Source of the DNA: Blastobasis lacticolella
Taxonomy: Eukaryota > Arthropoda > Insecta > Lepidoptera > Blastobasidae
Length of the DNA stretch: 64,000 nucleotides
Assembly (NCBI GenBank): GCA_905147135.1
Contig: LR990049.1
Span: 17,377,428-17,441,427 of the forward strand
Direction of reading: 5' to 3'
The position numbers and the translations under genes are program-made. The notes beneath the pieces were generated by a model. The model was not told where the DNA came from. It did no database searches and saw only the letters and a list, made by a program, of their open reading frames with translations. Shown piece by piece: positions 1 through 11,964 of the stretch; within the stretch, counting starts at the first letter, position 1, and each line of letters opens with the position of its first letter.

Positions 1-1138
1 TAAAGTGTCAGGAGTACCGCAAGGTAGTATATTAGGGCCGTTATTGTTCCTTTTATATGTGAATGATCTACCTACAGTTACCTCACATAAATGTTTTTTA
101 TTCGCCGATGACACGACAGTAATAGTAAAGGGTGAAGACTTATCTAATTATGAAAATAATTTAAATGATGCATTAAATGATATAATAACATGGATGAAAA
201 ATAATAATTTAAATATTAATTTGACGAAAACTAATTTTATACAATTCCAATCATACAATACAAATTCACATAAATTAAATATAAAGCATAACAAATGTTT
301 ATTACAAGAAACTAGCAGCACAAAATTCTTAGGTTTATTTATTGACAAACACTTAAATTGGAAGGATCACATTGACTATATTTGCAAACGGTTGGATCGG
401 TTTGTATTTGCACTGTACAGACTGAGAAGTACTGTATCTATGGATGCAGCCCTAACTGCTTACCATGGGCATGTTTCCTCAGTTCTCAACTATGGACTTA
501 TATTGTGGGGAAATTCAGTAGAGATAGGAAGAACTTTTAGACTTCAAAAGAAATGTGTTCGTGCAATTACAAAGTCATGGGTCACAGATAGCTGTAGACC
601 ATTATTTTATAAATTACGAATCCTACCATTGCCATGTATGTACATTAAAAATATATGTGTATTTACGAAAACACATCCGGAATATTTTAAAAGTTTATCA
701 GATGTTAGCCGGAGGACACAAAGAGCGCAATATATAAACATGTTGCATAAACCTCCGTGTAAAACCTACATATATAAAAAGAATGTATATAATATGTGTA
801 TTACTATATTTAATAACTTACCCAATGAAATTAAAAAATTACCAGAAAGAGAGTTTAATAATAAGTTAACAGAGTGGCTTATCAAATATTGTTTTTATGA
901 TATAAATGAATACTTAAATTTTAGAGATATGGTACCCTGTAACACATAGTTATGTTAAAAATGACTAAAATGATTTAAATAGTATTAGCCATTACGATTT
1001 TATTGTGTAATTATAATATTTGTATGCCCACAATTGGGGTTAACACAGAGATACTCATAATCATGATTATATCCTAATGAACTGTATGCCTACCTGTGTC
1101 ACAAATAAATGCCTTTGACTTTGACTTTGACTTTGACA
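1..1138 (+). mobile_element. 5'-truncated non-LTR retrotransposon (CR1/Jockey-like), reverse transcriptase C-terminal half
   Basis: An open frame enters from the left edge and runs to a stop at 947-949. It starts inside a reverse transcriptase: SGVPQGSILGPLLF is RT motif 4 and FADDTT is the catalytic FADD motif at about residues 32-37. A K-FLGLFID stretch and the long C-terminal thumb/connection region typical of CR1/Jockey elements follow. About 160 bp of 3' UTR leads to a TTTGAC repeat tail. The frame is intact over 314 residues, so the copy is fairly young. The endonuclease and 5' RT lie left of the window or are missing. The clade (CR1-Zenon versus Jockey) is inferred from overall appearance. 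Confidence 0.85.
1113..1136 (+). repeat. TTTGAC tandem tail of the LINE
   Basis: Four copies of TTTGAC follow the LINE 3' UTR directly. A short 3' microsatellite of this kind is the usual target-primed reverse transcription tail in several non-LTR clades, so it marks the 3' end of the element. Confidence 0.85.
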
Positions 1139-4100
1139 ATATGATCAAGAATGTGTGAAGCCGCTGGCTGTACAGAAATAAAACTGTGTCGATATTTTTT
1201 TTGTTTGCTTTTTAATTTCAATTTTACTTTGTGCTGCTACTGTATCTAAGGTGCTTGATAAACTGATTAAGTACCGGTAATCTAATTGTGTTCAACTTGA
1301 AATATAAATGTTTATTGTAAAATGTTGCTTTGTCTCAAATGTTTGGCTTCCCAATACAACAGACTAATAAATCTTAATGAAGAGTGGCGGATTTGCGGGG
1401 ACAAAAGACGTTTGCGGCTACAAAAACAATTTAGGTGAGCCAAGCTCAGAGTGTGTCCTAACTCCTACGAGAAGTAATGAGACGTTCGATCTACAGAGTG
1501 CTTTATCATCGGTGACACCTGCGGGGCGTGGGGGGGCAGGTTACAGATCACCCCGTATAACTTACCGTTTTTTAATTTCAACGGGAAAGGCGTTAGAATT
1601 TGAGGGAAATTGATTTATCTCTTTCGCCATAACGGCTGTGGCGATGAAATTAAAAAGGCGAAGATGCAAATTAAGAATTAGTACCTATTCTTGGAAATAT
1701 TTCACAATTCTTTTTAAATTCATCTCGTCCACGAGAAATAAACTCGATTCCGAAACTGATTAAATTTTCCGTCAACATTGATCTAGGAATAAACGCAACA
1801 GCAACAAAAAAATTGGACACATTCCGTTTCAACAAAGGAGAGCAACCATGCCCGTTTAATCTATATGCAGCAAGCGTTCTCCCAAAATGCACTGAAGCGT
1901 ACAAATCAGGCAGGTAAAATTCCACAAAAAATGTCTCCTGCGACATTTCTGCGTCACGATCACCCACCCCCGCGTATTGTGTTACAACAAAAGTCTCTCA
2001 CCTTACAATAATGTCACCAGCTGATTTATATCAAGGGTAGAATGGATTGAATTCCATCTCTCAAACTACATCAAATTACTTCTTTGAATGTGTCAAATGC
2101 ATTGTCACTTGTAGTTCTGGTAAGATTTTTTTTCTGCCTTCTATAAAAGTGTAGGTATATGTTCCTATCGTTTAAAGCCAAGTGTCTGACCAAACAACCT
2201 AAATAAACAACCCCTTTGAAAATTGTTGTGTGCTTGTTCGGGGTAAATCTTCGCAATGGCTGCAATGTAACGACTTGCACTGAAATATAGTGAAGATAGA
2301 GTTCCCACAGGAACCGTAAAAGCTTTAAAAAGTTCAAGCACGATAGTGTGCGTTGAATCTAGATAATTACTTGTGTATACTCGTATGTATCGAATTAGTC
2401 GATACAGTATCAAGAAAGAACCGATACGAACTCTATTTTAGATAAATTTTTTACGATATATCGTCCCTACCCCACAGATGTTGCGGATGAAGGGTGGCGA
2501 TGATCACTTACTATCAGGTGAGTTGCTTGCTCGTTTACATGTCTCTATTATAAATAAATTCTCAAATGAAAAAATAAATCATAACAAGCTTTTATCCCAA
2601 ACACGATTGGGTTAGCTTATTGCGTTCATTAGTCCCTATGACCACCTTCCGATTTCATCAGCATACCAGCTCCATGAAACCATATTAATGCATTGTCATC
2701 CAAGTTACATAGGCGTACCAATTTTCAGCTCAATGGGATACCAACAAATGGTTTGAAATTTTGATAGACAACTTACAAACATACATACGAACAGTGCAAG
2801 TTAAATAAAAGCTTGCAAAAACCCAATATCAACGAAATAGTTTCGACGCACTGCCTACCTTTCATCGATCCGCTGCACTATCGCAGTTCGTTTCGACTCT
2901 CGAATATTGCGACAATGCGCCGCAGGTACAAGCACACATTGTCGATGCATGCAGTCCCTTTATTGTCGGCTGCATTCCGACGCAACAGCTGTTTATGCGG
3001 TGTTGTGATGTGGTCGCGAGGGATTCAGTTTCGAACAAGATTCCCGGAGTTTGTTGGGTTCTGTGTAGATTGGAATTTGTGGAAGAAGTGTGCTTGGTTC
3101 ACAGAAATCAAAATTAGTTGATTCATCTTATTGGGATTTTGATTTCTGTTGCTTGGTTGGTGCGGTGTTGTTGCCAAGGGAGAAAAGTTCGGCGTTTGGC
3201 CACAAAGTAAAAAACGGCTCGTAATTTTTCTACTTTGTGGTTTGGCGATGGCTGAATTCATTTTCCCATTTTCCATTTTCAAAAAGAGAAACGGACGTTT
3301 GAGTAAATGGACCATGGAGCCCAGAATAAAATCGAAGAGACTAGAATAATGTATATTTGATTTATTGGCGCAGAGTTCCAAGTCTTTTTCAGAATCTATC
3401 GACGATTGACGGTTCTGCAGTAATTTTTAAATTCCCAGAAGCAGTAAGAAAGCGTAGTTAATATCTAAATAAATATCCCAATTAGAATTTAGATTCCACT
3501 TAAACCAACCCACACTCCCAAACAACAAAAAATATACCTACTTAAACCTTTAAATACATTCTAATTCCTACCTACGAGTAAATCACGTGAATTCGATCAA
3601 CGTTATCAGGCTAACAGTATATCAGCGCGAGGTCTCGTAGCAAAAGCCTAAAGGAAAAGAAAAAAATGTTAGGTCGCCGAAGGAAACAATCTCTCTAATC
3701 AGATGGCCCGTCCGTCCGTCTGTTTGCTTTCCTTCCTTAACAAAAAATGTTGTACCTTTACCGGGTTCCCCGTATCCTTCGAGTTAGGGCCTTGATATCG
3801 TACGTATCAAATATTACATGCAATAAAGAAATTGTTCTCGAACCGTTCCTCGATTGTCGCCAGGCATAATTTTATTGGATGTGAGACGATGTTTCTCCAT
3901 TGTTGCTACTAACATTATTCCGTCGACAATAAAATGAAATGGTATTATGTAGTTTGTACGTCGTGTGTGGTTGTTGGTATTTATCTTTTTTAATCAACTG
4001 CAAAGGATAAAGAATTTTGTTGCTCGAGGCCAAAAATGTAATTTGATATTCGGAGAAATATACATATGTATAAAAACATGTGTGTTTCTCCGAATACGAG

Positions 4101-5310
4101 TTCCTTCATGACGTCCTTATTGAAGTTTCTTAGCATTAAAAATACGTATTCTCAACGATCTTCGACAATGCTGTATCAAAGATTTCGAAGATAGTTTTCA
4201 GTGACTTGTAGACTACAGATCGAATTCTCTCGCAGCGCGAGAATCGCCCCAGATATTAAAGAGCCGATACAAAAAGAAATAATTAACAATGAGACAGAAG
4301 TAAAGAGTTTAAGAGTTTGACTTGCCTACCAAGAGCGTGACCCAACACGGAACTTGGGCTATTTGTCATAATAATGACAGCAACGGGCACCTCTATTTAG
4401 TTTGCAATGCGCCAGAGTAGGAATACCCAATAACAGGCAGAGGATTTATGGTTTACGCACATGTTGCGGCAGACGGGTCGTTTATAATCGTTATCTGGAC
4501 CGGGACCCGGATAACAGAGGATTCGGGCTACCCGAAGGCAATACTTCATCCATTTCGGTCTAGGAGGATGTACAGCAACGTGGTTTGGTGCGGAGCGTTG
4601 TCCCTATGGTTGGTGTGGTTTGGTAGAAGACGAATCTGTTGAATGGCAGCATTTCTGTGGAATTAATATTGTGTAGAATCGCGAACAGGAAGAAACGCGT
4701 TTGTGTATAATTGAAGACTGTGTGGAATAAATGTGTTGAATGTCAGTTGTGCGGAATCAATATTGTGTAGAATCGCGAATAGGTAGAATTGCGTTGGTGT
4801 TGTACATCGATCAATCCGTTTGTGGTAGACAACATTAATATCGAATCTCCTGGAATCGTCTTCTGGATACCACATACACGGACAACTTATTAATTTGAAT
4901 TATTTTTTACGGTAGGTATGTAGCTATTTCTATCGGTTATAGCGTGCAATTCGACACAAAGCAACAATTATCCCTCGTGAGGAATCCTCTTAATTTAATG
5001 AGCTACAAAAGCATCCCCTACGTTCCTCGGAAATAGTCTGCTTCCTAGTGATAGAAGTTCTAGAATCGGTCTAACAGTTCCGAAATTATCGCGCTCAAAT
5101 AAACAAACAATCTCCAGATAAGTATGAGATTAGAGATGACAGCAACTAACTGGAGCATAACAAACATATTGACAGGGCTACAGGGTCTATTGGTTTTATG
5201 ATATAGATAGATGTTTGTAGTTCGATATGCATGTTTATAGATTGTCATGTCACATCATGGGCATCGTCCACGCGCCATGTTAACCAGTCCCTCGAAAAAT
5301 TTATTTAACA
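1139..5310. other. Gene-poor stretch, possibly the far part of a bib intron
   Basis: No conserved coding exon was recognised here on either strand. The open frames at 1377-1613 (+), 1671-1967 (-), 2813-3121 (+) and 3025-3381 (-) match no family I know, and their codon use is not distinctive. If the rest of bib lies left of position 1, this stretch is intronic. The only clear structure is a two-copy tandem repeat near 4.7 kb. Confidence 0.5.
4661..4802 (+). repeat. Two-copy tandem repeat, period about 98 bp
   Basis: The phrase TTGTGTAGAATCGCGAA followed by an AGG-AGAA/TAGAATT-GCGTT block occurs at about 4671 and again at about 4766. This is a short degenerate direct repeat with no coding meaning seen. 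Confidence 0.5.
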
Positions 5311-5314
5311 CGCT

Positions 5315-6373
5315 CACTGCGTAACAGGCCGATATCGGCCTGCCGCGGTACTTCAGCTGGTGCGGACAAAGAAAACTATGTCCCTCTCGCTGGTGCGAAA
5401 CGATTATCTCAGGTGTTTGTAAAAATTCGACAGAGACAAATATATATTTCATCTTGCGGTCAAAATTTTAGGTGTTCCCCATCAAAACATAACGGCAGGC
5501 TTTTATCGACCTACCGTCGCACTGACGGTGAAAAACATCCGCTGAGTGCGGCAGCGGGCCTATTTCGGCCCGCCCTCCCAACAGGCAGCTGGCGACCCGA
5601 TACCGCACAGAGCGCGCGCCCCACCAGTTAGTGTTGTGCTATCTAACTGATCTGACGTAGCGTTCGATATAATCAACGATGGCAAGCAATAAAAGAAAAA
5701 TACAAATTTAGGAAAATAGAGTAATTCGCCCTGCAGTTATTGACAGAAGAAATATTTTCCACTAAGAAAAATAAAAAGAATTTGGAAACAAATGTGCACG
5801 GAAAACAAAGCACAAAGCGGTAAGTTTTGTTTACTACCTACACATATCAACATATCAGCCTTAGACTCATAATGACGTGGGCATGTTTTATGTAATACCA
5901 TCCTTTATGAAAATGATTATTCCTAAAAACTAGCCTTCTACAGTAAATAGTTTTTGCAACATAATTATGAAAAAAAAATGCAACCAAAACCTTTGCGTAA
6001 CATGTTTCCAAGTCATAAGTAAATAAAAACATTTTTCAGTTCTTTTACGATAATTCTGTTTTATTTTTGATATCCCCTTATTTTTCTCTGTCCCATCACT
6101 ACTAAAAATACTTTCTAGTGCGGTTCAGGTCAATATCGGCCTGCCGCTTTTTCTGCCTTATTTCTCATTTCCTGTTTGGCAGATCCCGGGGCGAATCAAA
6201 CCTAAGGAAGTTGGGTTCAAGGTCATTCTAACAACATAAAAAAAAATGTATACATTATGTTTCCACAAAGTTATAGCAATTTAATCTATCCTAGTGCTGG
6301 TGGGTCTAGAAAGACCTGCCACGCACTGGCGGAAATATCATTGGGGGCGCATTTTGGCCCGCCGCCGCACCAG
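5315..6373. repeat. Five dispersed copies of a 32-bp palindromic repeat
   Basis: Degenerate copies lie at about 5315-5347, 5544-5577, 6115-6148, 6293-6328 and 6340-6373. The inferred consensus is an inverted pair of AGTGCGGCAGGCC half-sites around a central GATATC-like core. In one copy the inner arms are GGTCT/AGACC instead of GGCC/GGCC, so pairing is kept although the bases changed. Confidence 0.6.
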
Positions 6374-6733
6374 ATGAAGAATTATGATTTTACTTGCCGC
6401 AGTAAACGTGTTAATCATCGTGTGAGCCTCAAGCCCGATTGCACAAAACTCAAGACGACGCTTAAGTTGGTTTAAAATATTCCTAACAAGAAAAAGCACT
6501 GCACCATCACCAACATTAAGTGAAAACTAAATTCGCTAAGTCATTATAAACTTTATGATACCGATCTTATGACTCTAACCTAAGTTTAGTGCCATTAGAC
6601 ATTAGAGCAACACGGGCCAAGAGAGCTCCTAAGGGGTTTTAAGAGGACTATTATCAATCGATAGCAAGCGGGACCGACAGTTTAAATTGCCCTCCGAAGC
6701 ACAGAGAGCGCATAAGATCTGTACGTAGATTCG

Positions 6734-6845
6734 TCATCTTGGTGTTAATGTCCAGGTGGTGTTCGCACGAGCGACGGCCCGGGGTCCGCTTTGCTTGACC
6801 ATTGATCCAGGATTTGGCACGATCAGGCAATTATAGTACATTACA
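6734..6845 (-). mobile_element. SINE family A fragment (3' body)
   Basis: This matches the 3' half of the tRNA-derived SINE that is nearly complete at 35704-36046. It has the CATCTTGG-GTTAATGTCC tail, a degenerate GGGTCCGC block and ATCCAGGATTTG. The tRNA-like head is missing. Confidence 0.75.
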
Positions 6846-9800
6846 GTACATACAGAGCTAAAGGCAAAAGCTAGTTATAAAATAAATATAAAGTATGAAG
6901 TAATTATTATCTACGCTATGCCACCGACTTGATAGTCTAGATAATAATGCTGGTTGCTGGTTATGCCTCTATTCTACGGTGAGACGTACCTATCGTCTAC
7001 TAAATTATTCCTTGACAGGGCTAGACTGCCTTCAAATGAAATTGTTTAATAAGAAATCTCTTATTTCAAAGAAAGCCATTAGTCGTCAGCCAGAAAAGAA
7101 TTAAAAAGTTATTACCATGCTAACATTGTTTCAGGCAAATGAAATAAGAGCTTACACTTTGTAAGTACTTTCATTTATATATAAAAACGTAGTTGTTTCA
7201 ATGTACCTAGGCACTACATAAATTAAAGACTCTAAAAACAAGCTTATTTTACGTGACTTCGTCCGCGTGTAAATTGGGTTACGCCGTAACCATACACGGA
7301 ATTGAATTTCCGGGAATATAAGTATATTGAATTTTCCGAAATTCAGCAGCAGTAGAATTTGCATAATTAGATAGCTCTTTTGGTACCTTAGTAGAGTAAA
7401 AAGAGGAGGTTCCTCTACACGCAAATGTCGTAGACTTTAAATTACTTTGACTTTAAAAATTACAAGATCGTCAGTCTCTAATCCAGCCGACGCTGTCCGA
7501 ATCCGAATCCGTTAGAAACCAAATTGTATGCCTAAATACCTTCCCCTTCCATTTATACAATATAAATACAAAAATGAATCAAAACGCTCGAGTTCCTACA
7601 TTTATTATTTCTTGTCTGAATGAATTCGGGCCGTGTTGATTTTCCGCGCTCCGCCCGCCGCCACTCTGCGGTGCCCGTTAGTTCCGAGAGGACAAAGCAA
7701 ATTTTATATGAACACGTTTTTCGTGTTGCCATTCTGTTTTTATTTGTATTTTTTTACTGTGGCTTAGAATATAATGTACGGTTGTGTATTTACTTTCAAA
7801 TGTGTATTTGTGTCTCTGTTGCATTGCATACATAGTATAAAACAAAGTCGCTTCCCGCTGTCTGTCCATATGTGTCTATGTATAAATTATACATACATTT
7901 TTAATCTTTTAAACTACGCAACGGATTTTAATGCGATTTTCAATAGATAGAGTGATACATGAGGAAGGTTTATAAGCAAGAAAAAGGATAGGTAGAGATA
8001 AAATAGGTGTATGCGAACAAAGTCGCGCCGTGTCCACAAGTGTTACATAAACTTCACCTACCTATGACACATTCGGACATAACCACGGTACCGCATCCTT
8101 TGGCTGTGGCCTTCGTGATTCATACATATTACTATTTCCGTATTCTATGTCATGATATGGTCGTCATGTTGCCTCCTTCCCTTTGTATTAGAGAGTTTAT
8201 TGTGACAAAATAGAATGATTAATATTTAAAAAGAACCATACTCCACCAAAAAAATCACCTTAATCCTATCTAAAGATCAAAAATGCCTCCTTCCCTCGAA
8301 AACAATCAGATTGAAAACAATATTTTGTTTAACTCAAGTTGGCCCCACAGGCACATAAGTATGTAACCTTTAACCTTTTTCGTGAACCATTCTATCCACT
8401 TGTTAAATCGCATGACAATCTCCTAGTATCTATAAATTGACTGATAGAAACGACAGAAATTTAATGTTGTGCTCTACAATGTGTATACATCCCTTTAAAC
8501 GAATGAACGAACATTGAAATGGCTTAACCCTTATTTATTGACATGCTTCTTTTTATCTTAATAGTGTTTAGCTACATTAAACGTCCTTGAGACCCACAAT
8601 ATGGCTTAGTCCAATTTCTTTGCTACGACGTCTTGGCAACGAACAAGGATTTTATTATATAGCGTCCGGCTATAGATAAGCACTAAGGATCCACTATATT
8701 AGGGGTTTTATTAGGCTTAGCTTAGATAGCTAATTCGAATAATGCATACCCAATAATTCCTAGGATTTGTGTGGATAGAAAACCCAGGATTAGGTATCTA
8801 CTATTATAAGCGGTAATCCTCCAAAGGGAACCCAACGGATATTTGTGGTTGGAATGTGGTTTGGTGGTTTTACTTTGTTTAGCAAGGACCTGCCTAAACT
8901 CATCACCCTCTCATTCCTATAGCATGATGATAAATTGTTCCTCCTGTTTATCATTCAATCCTCGATCTTCTCAGAGCCTACGTCCGGAAAAATCGGTGTA
9001 ACTACGTCCGGGAAATGATTAACCTAGTCTTATAAACATAAAAGTCAGTTCCTAGAAAAATAAAGACAACGCAGCATAATTAAAATCTCAGTAGACTTGT
9101 TTTCCTTATACTTGCGTACATATTATAATAGAGAAAACCCGCGTCGCTAGTAGAACCATAAGTTAGTTCCTAGAAGACGTATAAAACCAACGCATCGGTC
9201 AACTTAATGGTATAAAACAAACATTTTACGGCACGGGCTTCTCGCCCTTGGAGCAAATAGTTTGCGCCTTGCGGCGAGATTGCACCCCGCCGTCGCAGAA
9301 CGTGATTCGAATTTCAGTTAGCAAGGCAAAGGAGCCACTGGAACCAATCTGTGTGAAATTACACGCTTGTGTATGAGGTTTGAAGAGCTCGGGTTGAGAT
9401 GCGTACGTGACAACGTATTGCAATAGTTTTCTAGGACCTATATACCTATTTGAATGATTTTCCCAATGAAATGAAATAACACGCACGAACCGATGAGCAT
9501 GTATTACAAGGTTGATAAATGTGGAACAAGTGAAAGAAATTGTTTAGGACCGTAGCAAGTGGAACAATGTACCTATGTGATCTCTGCCTACCCCCCCCTA
9601 CGGAAAAGAGGCACGACAGTGTTTATTTTTGTCAAGCTTATTCCTTCGACATATAAATAATTATTGCTTGAGTTGACTAATATGAAAATATTTTTACCGA
9701 TATCTATTTTATCATTTATGTCCGTATTTTCCTTTGAGGTTCAGTCTTCGCTACGTCAAATCGGTGCAGCAATTTCATGGACGTACTACAGCAATTTAGA

Positions 9801-11030
9801 TGTGAAAGCGCAACAAAGGCTTTATTTTGTTCCCATCACCGCGCGTCAAACGCAGAGTTCTCTCTCGTAATTTAAATGCAATGTACGACCAGCAAGATAT
9901 GCAAGTGCTAGTCTTTGGGGAGATTCTCGAGATGCATCAGCCAGCTACTTTACACCTGCTCTATATTCAAATGACATTTACATACGAGCATGTGGCCAAT
10001 CCCGCCAGCAAGCAAGATGGCCTGCTTCGGTTTCTGATTTCAGGAATATCATATCTATGCAAATAATATCTTCTCTTGCAAAATGTATCCTTTTTTATGT
10101 TACATTGCATAAAAATAGACATGCGGGCCAACTGATAGAATGTGGTCACCGCTGCCTATGGACATCAGCAACGCCAGGGGTATTATTGCCAATGCGTTTC
10201 CTATCTCCAAAAAGACCTCTTATTAATAAACCTCTTGAACGATACCATGTTATAATCCAAAGGAATTAAGTATTATGGCTGGAATTCTCGCTAGTACTAT
10301 TCGGCTGTGGATTCCAGCACAGCCGAATAGTACTAGCGAGAAAACAGAGAGAAAAAGTCTCTTTGAACAGTCAGTGATTAGTTCGTATGGGATCGTCGAA
10401 TATTCTATACTAAACAAGTGAACCAAATTGAAAAATATTTTTACAGGGGCTCATAGGCGTATAATAGGCACTTTTGAAGGAAAAGTCATATTATTTAACC
10501 TTTTAAAAATAAAAGAACAATGAGCCGATTTCTCCAGGTAAAATCGCAGGAGCCCAACAAAGTATTACCTCCCACCTCTCACGATATTTCATTTATTCTG
10601 TATCTTTTGAGCTTGACCGTACACAAAACACAATTCAGGTCGATTCTTTCAACCGTGTGCTTTCAGCGACCAACGCGTTATCGCTAACCACACACTGGAT
10701 AATAGGCATGATAAATACATATTTAAAGCATACATTTGTTGCAAATTGTGCCTTATTACGTCAGCACAAGGCTCAGCTAGATTAACCCTAGACAGCTGGG
10801 TCTTTTGGACCCATATCGCGTGTCAGCCGCCAAATGTTAACGGGATTAGGTCTTTAGAGATAGCTACATTTCATTTCTGTTTCATATTGTTTAAGCGCGG
10901 ACGTGACTTAGTAAGTACAAACCTATTGTAAGCATTCTCCTTTCATCTAATCTGTTTGATGGGTATGTAGGTGGATGTACTTGGATATCTCTTGGTCTCG
11001 ACACATTGAAATACTTATTAACTTCTCCAG
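6846..11030. other. Gene-poor stretch with old transposon remnants
   Basis: No recognisable exon. At 7860-7985 there is an old remnant of the widespread repeat that includes CTGTCTGTCC, ACGGATTTTAATGCG and GAGGAAGGTTTA. An 86-codon minus frame at 9226-9486 was examined and not recognised. A perfect hairpin at 10285-10342 is listed separately. Confidence 0.5.
10285..10342. repeat. Perfect 25-bp inverted repeat with 8-nt loop
   Basis: The arms at 10285-10309 and 10318-10342 are exactly complementary over 25 bp (TTCTCGCTAGTACTATTCGG and onward). The loop is GATTCCAG. Perfect pairing in a neutral region suggests a recent origin, a small fold-back insertion, or a functional hairpin. Confidence 0.8.
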
Positions 11031-11034
11031 TGTC

Positions 11035-11175
11035 CATTAGCGTATCTAGGGCTATTTTCCAGGGGGGGGCTGGCCCCTGACGTGAACGAAGAAGCCGAGT
11101 CAATTGCCAATGTAAAGTCAGTGAGCACCCGATCCTGGGGTGGGCACGGCCCACCCGGCCCCCCCTCTTCCTACG
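11035..11175 (+). repeat. Interspersed repeat J, copy 1
   Basis: This shares ATTAGCGTATCTAGGGC, the TTTTCCAGGGG-GCTGGCCCCTGA block and the GTGAGCACC...GGGGTGGGCAC block with 48122-48232. The two copies are clearly homologous and in the same orientation. The family is not identified. Confidence 0.7.
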
Positions 11176-11625
11176 CCTATGTCAGTGTCCTACCAACGGT
11201 CAAATTGGTTGACTGGGGGTCGCGGACTCGCAGTATTAGATGGGGCAAACACGCAATGGGTGGGATGTATGCTAAGTTTATTTAGCAAAGTTGTATTTCC
11301 CATTTCATTCATGTAAACCTAATGCCAAGTTACTTATTTGTTGTTATATCTTTGTGATTTTGATGGCGTGTCAAAAATTTTATAAAAAGTTGTAAGGTGT
11401 CAAACGATAGAGGTGTCCTCGCGTCGTTTTCCTCATTGCTGAGGATCGCAAACTCCATTTCCAGGCGAAGATAAGGCTAATTAAAAAGGAAGAAAGGCGA
11501 GGATTAAGGGTAATTATCCTTTTCCGCCTACTCATTGCGGACTACCTTATCCCCATTCCGGCAAAACCTACAGACCAAGCAAGTATAATTTAAACTCATC
11601 ATTATAAACATCTTAGCGTTATGTA

Positions 11626-11775
11626 CTGGTTACGCTCCCGCGCGGCATGAAAGGGTTCGGGGGCCGCCTTCCTACTCTTCCTGGCCCACTTCGCTCGGTC
11701 TTCGGCATCCTTGGTGGTGAGCATGTTGGCATGCATGCCATTCTAGATGACGTTAAGCCATCGCTTCTTGGACCG
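11626..11775 (+). repeat. Interspersed repeat D, copy 1
   Basis: This matches 30703-30870 through CTCTTCCTGGCCCACTT, CTTCGGCATCCTTGGTG and TCGCTTCTTGG. The other copy begins with a segment resembling the SINE A tail (GAGGACCCGGGGTCCGCCTT), so family D may share that 3' module. Confidence 0.65.
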
Positions 11776-11837
11776 ACCTCTCCTTACAGTCCAGACATTT
11801 GTTCCTATTGTTTGTATAATTTATACTTATCACTCAC

Positions 11838-11964
11838 CCGTAAATAGCAGCCGCCCCAGCAATGGCGCCGCCGCACTGCGCAGCCACGTAGAGCGCAGCG
11901 CGCAGCGGCGACACGCGCCGGCGCACGCACAGCGCCGCCGACACCGCGGGGTTCACGTGCGCGC
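11838..11964 (-). CDS. bib: bib coding exon 2 (carries NPA motif 1)
   Basis: The acceptor CGACAG at 11970-11965 precedes GCGCGCACGTGAACCCCGCG. The donor GTGAGT is at 11837-11832. The length is 127 nt, entering in phase 1 and leaving in phase 2. It encodes AHVNPAVSAALCVRRR and the following hydrophobic helix. Confidence 0.9.

Noticed and set aside
2813..3121. Plus-strand 102-residue protein
   Set aside because: No known motif, and an overlapping frame on the other strand is equally long; treated as chance.
9226..9486. Minus-strand 86-residue protein or missing bib exon
   Set aside because: No membrane helices, NPA motif or other recognisable feature; no splice sites in the expected phase.
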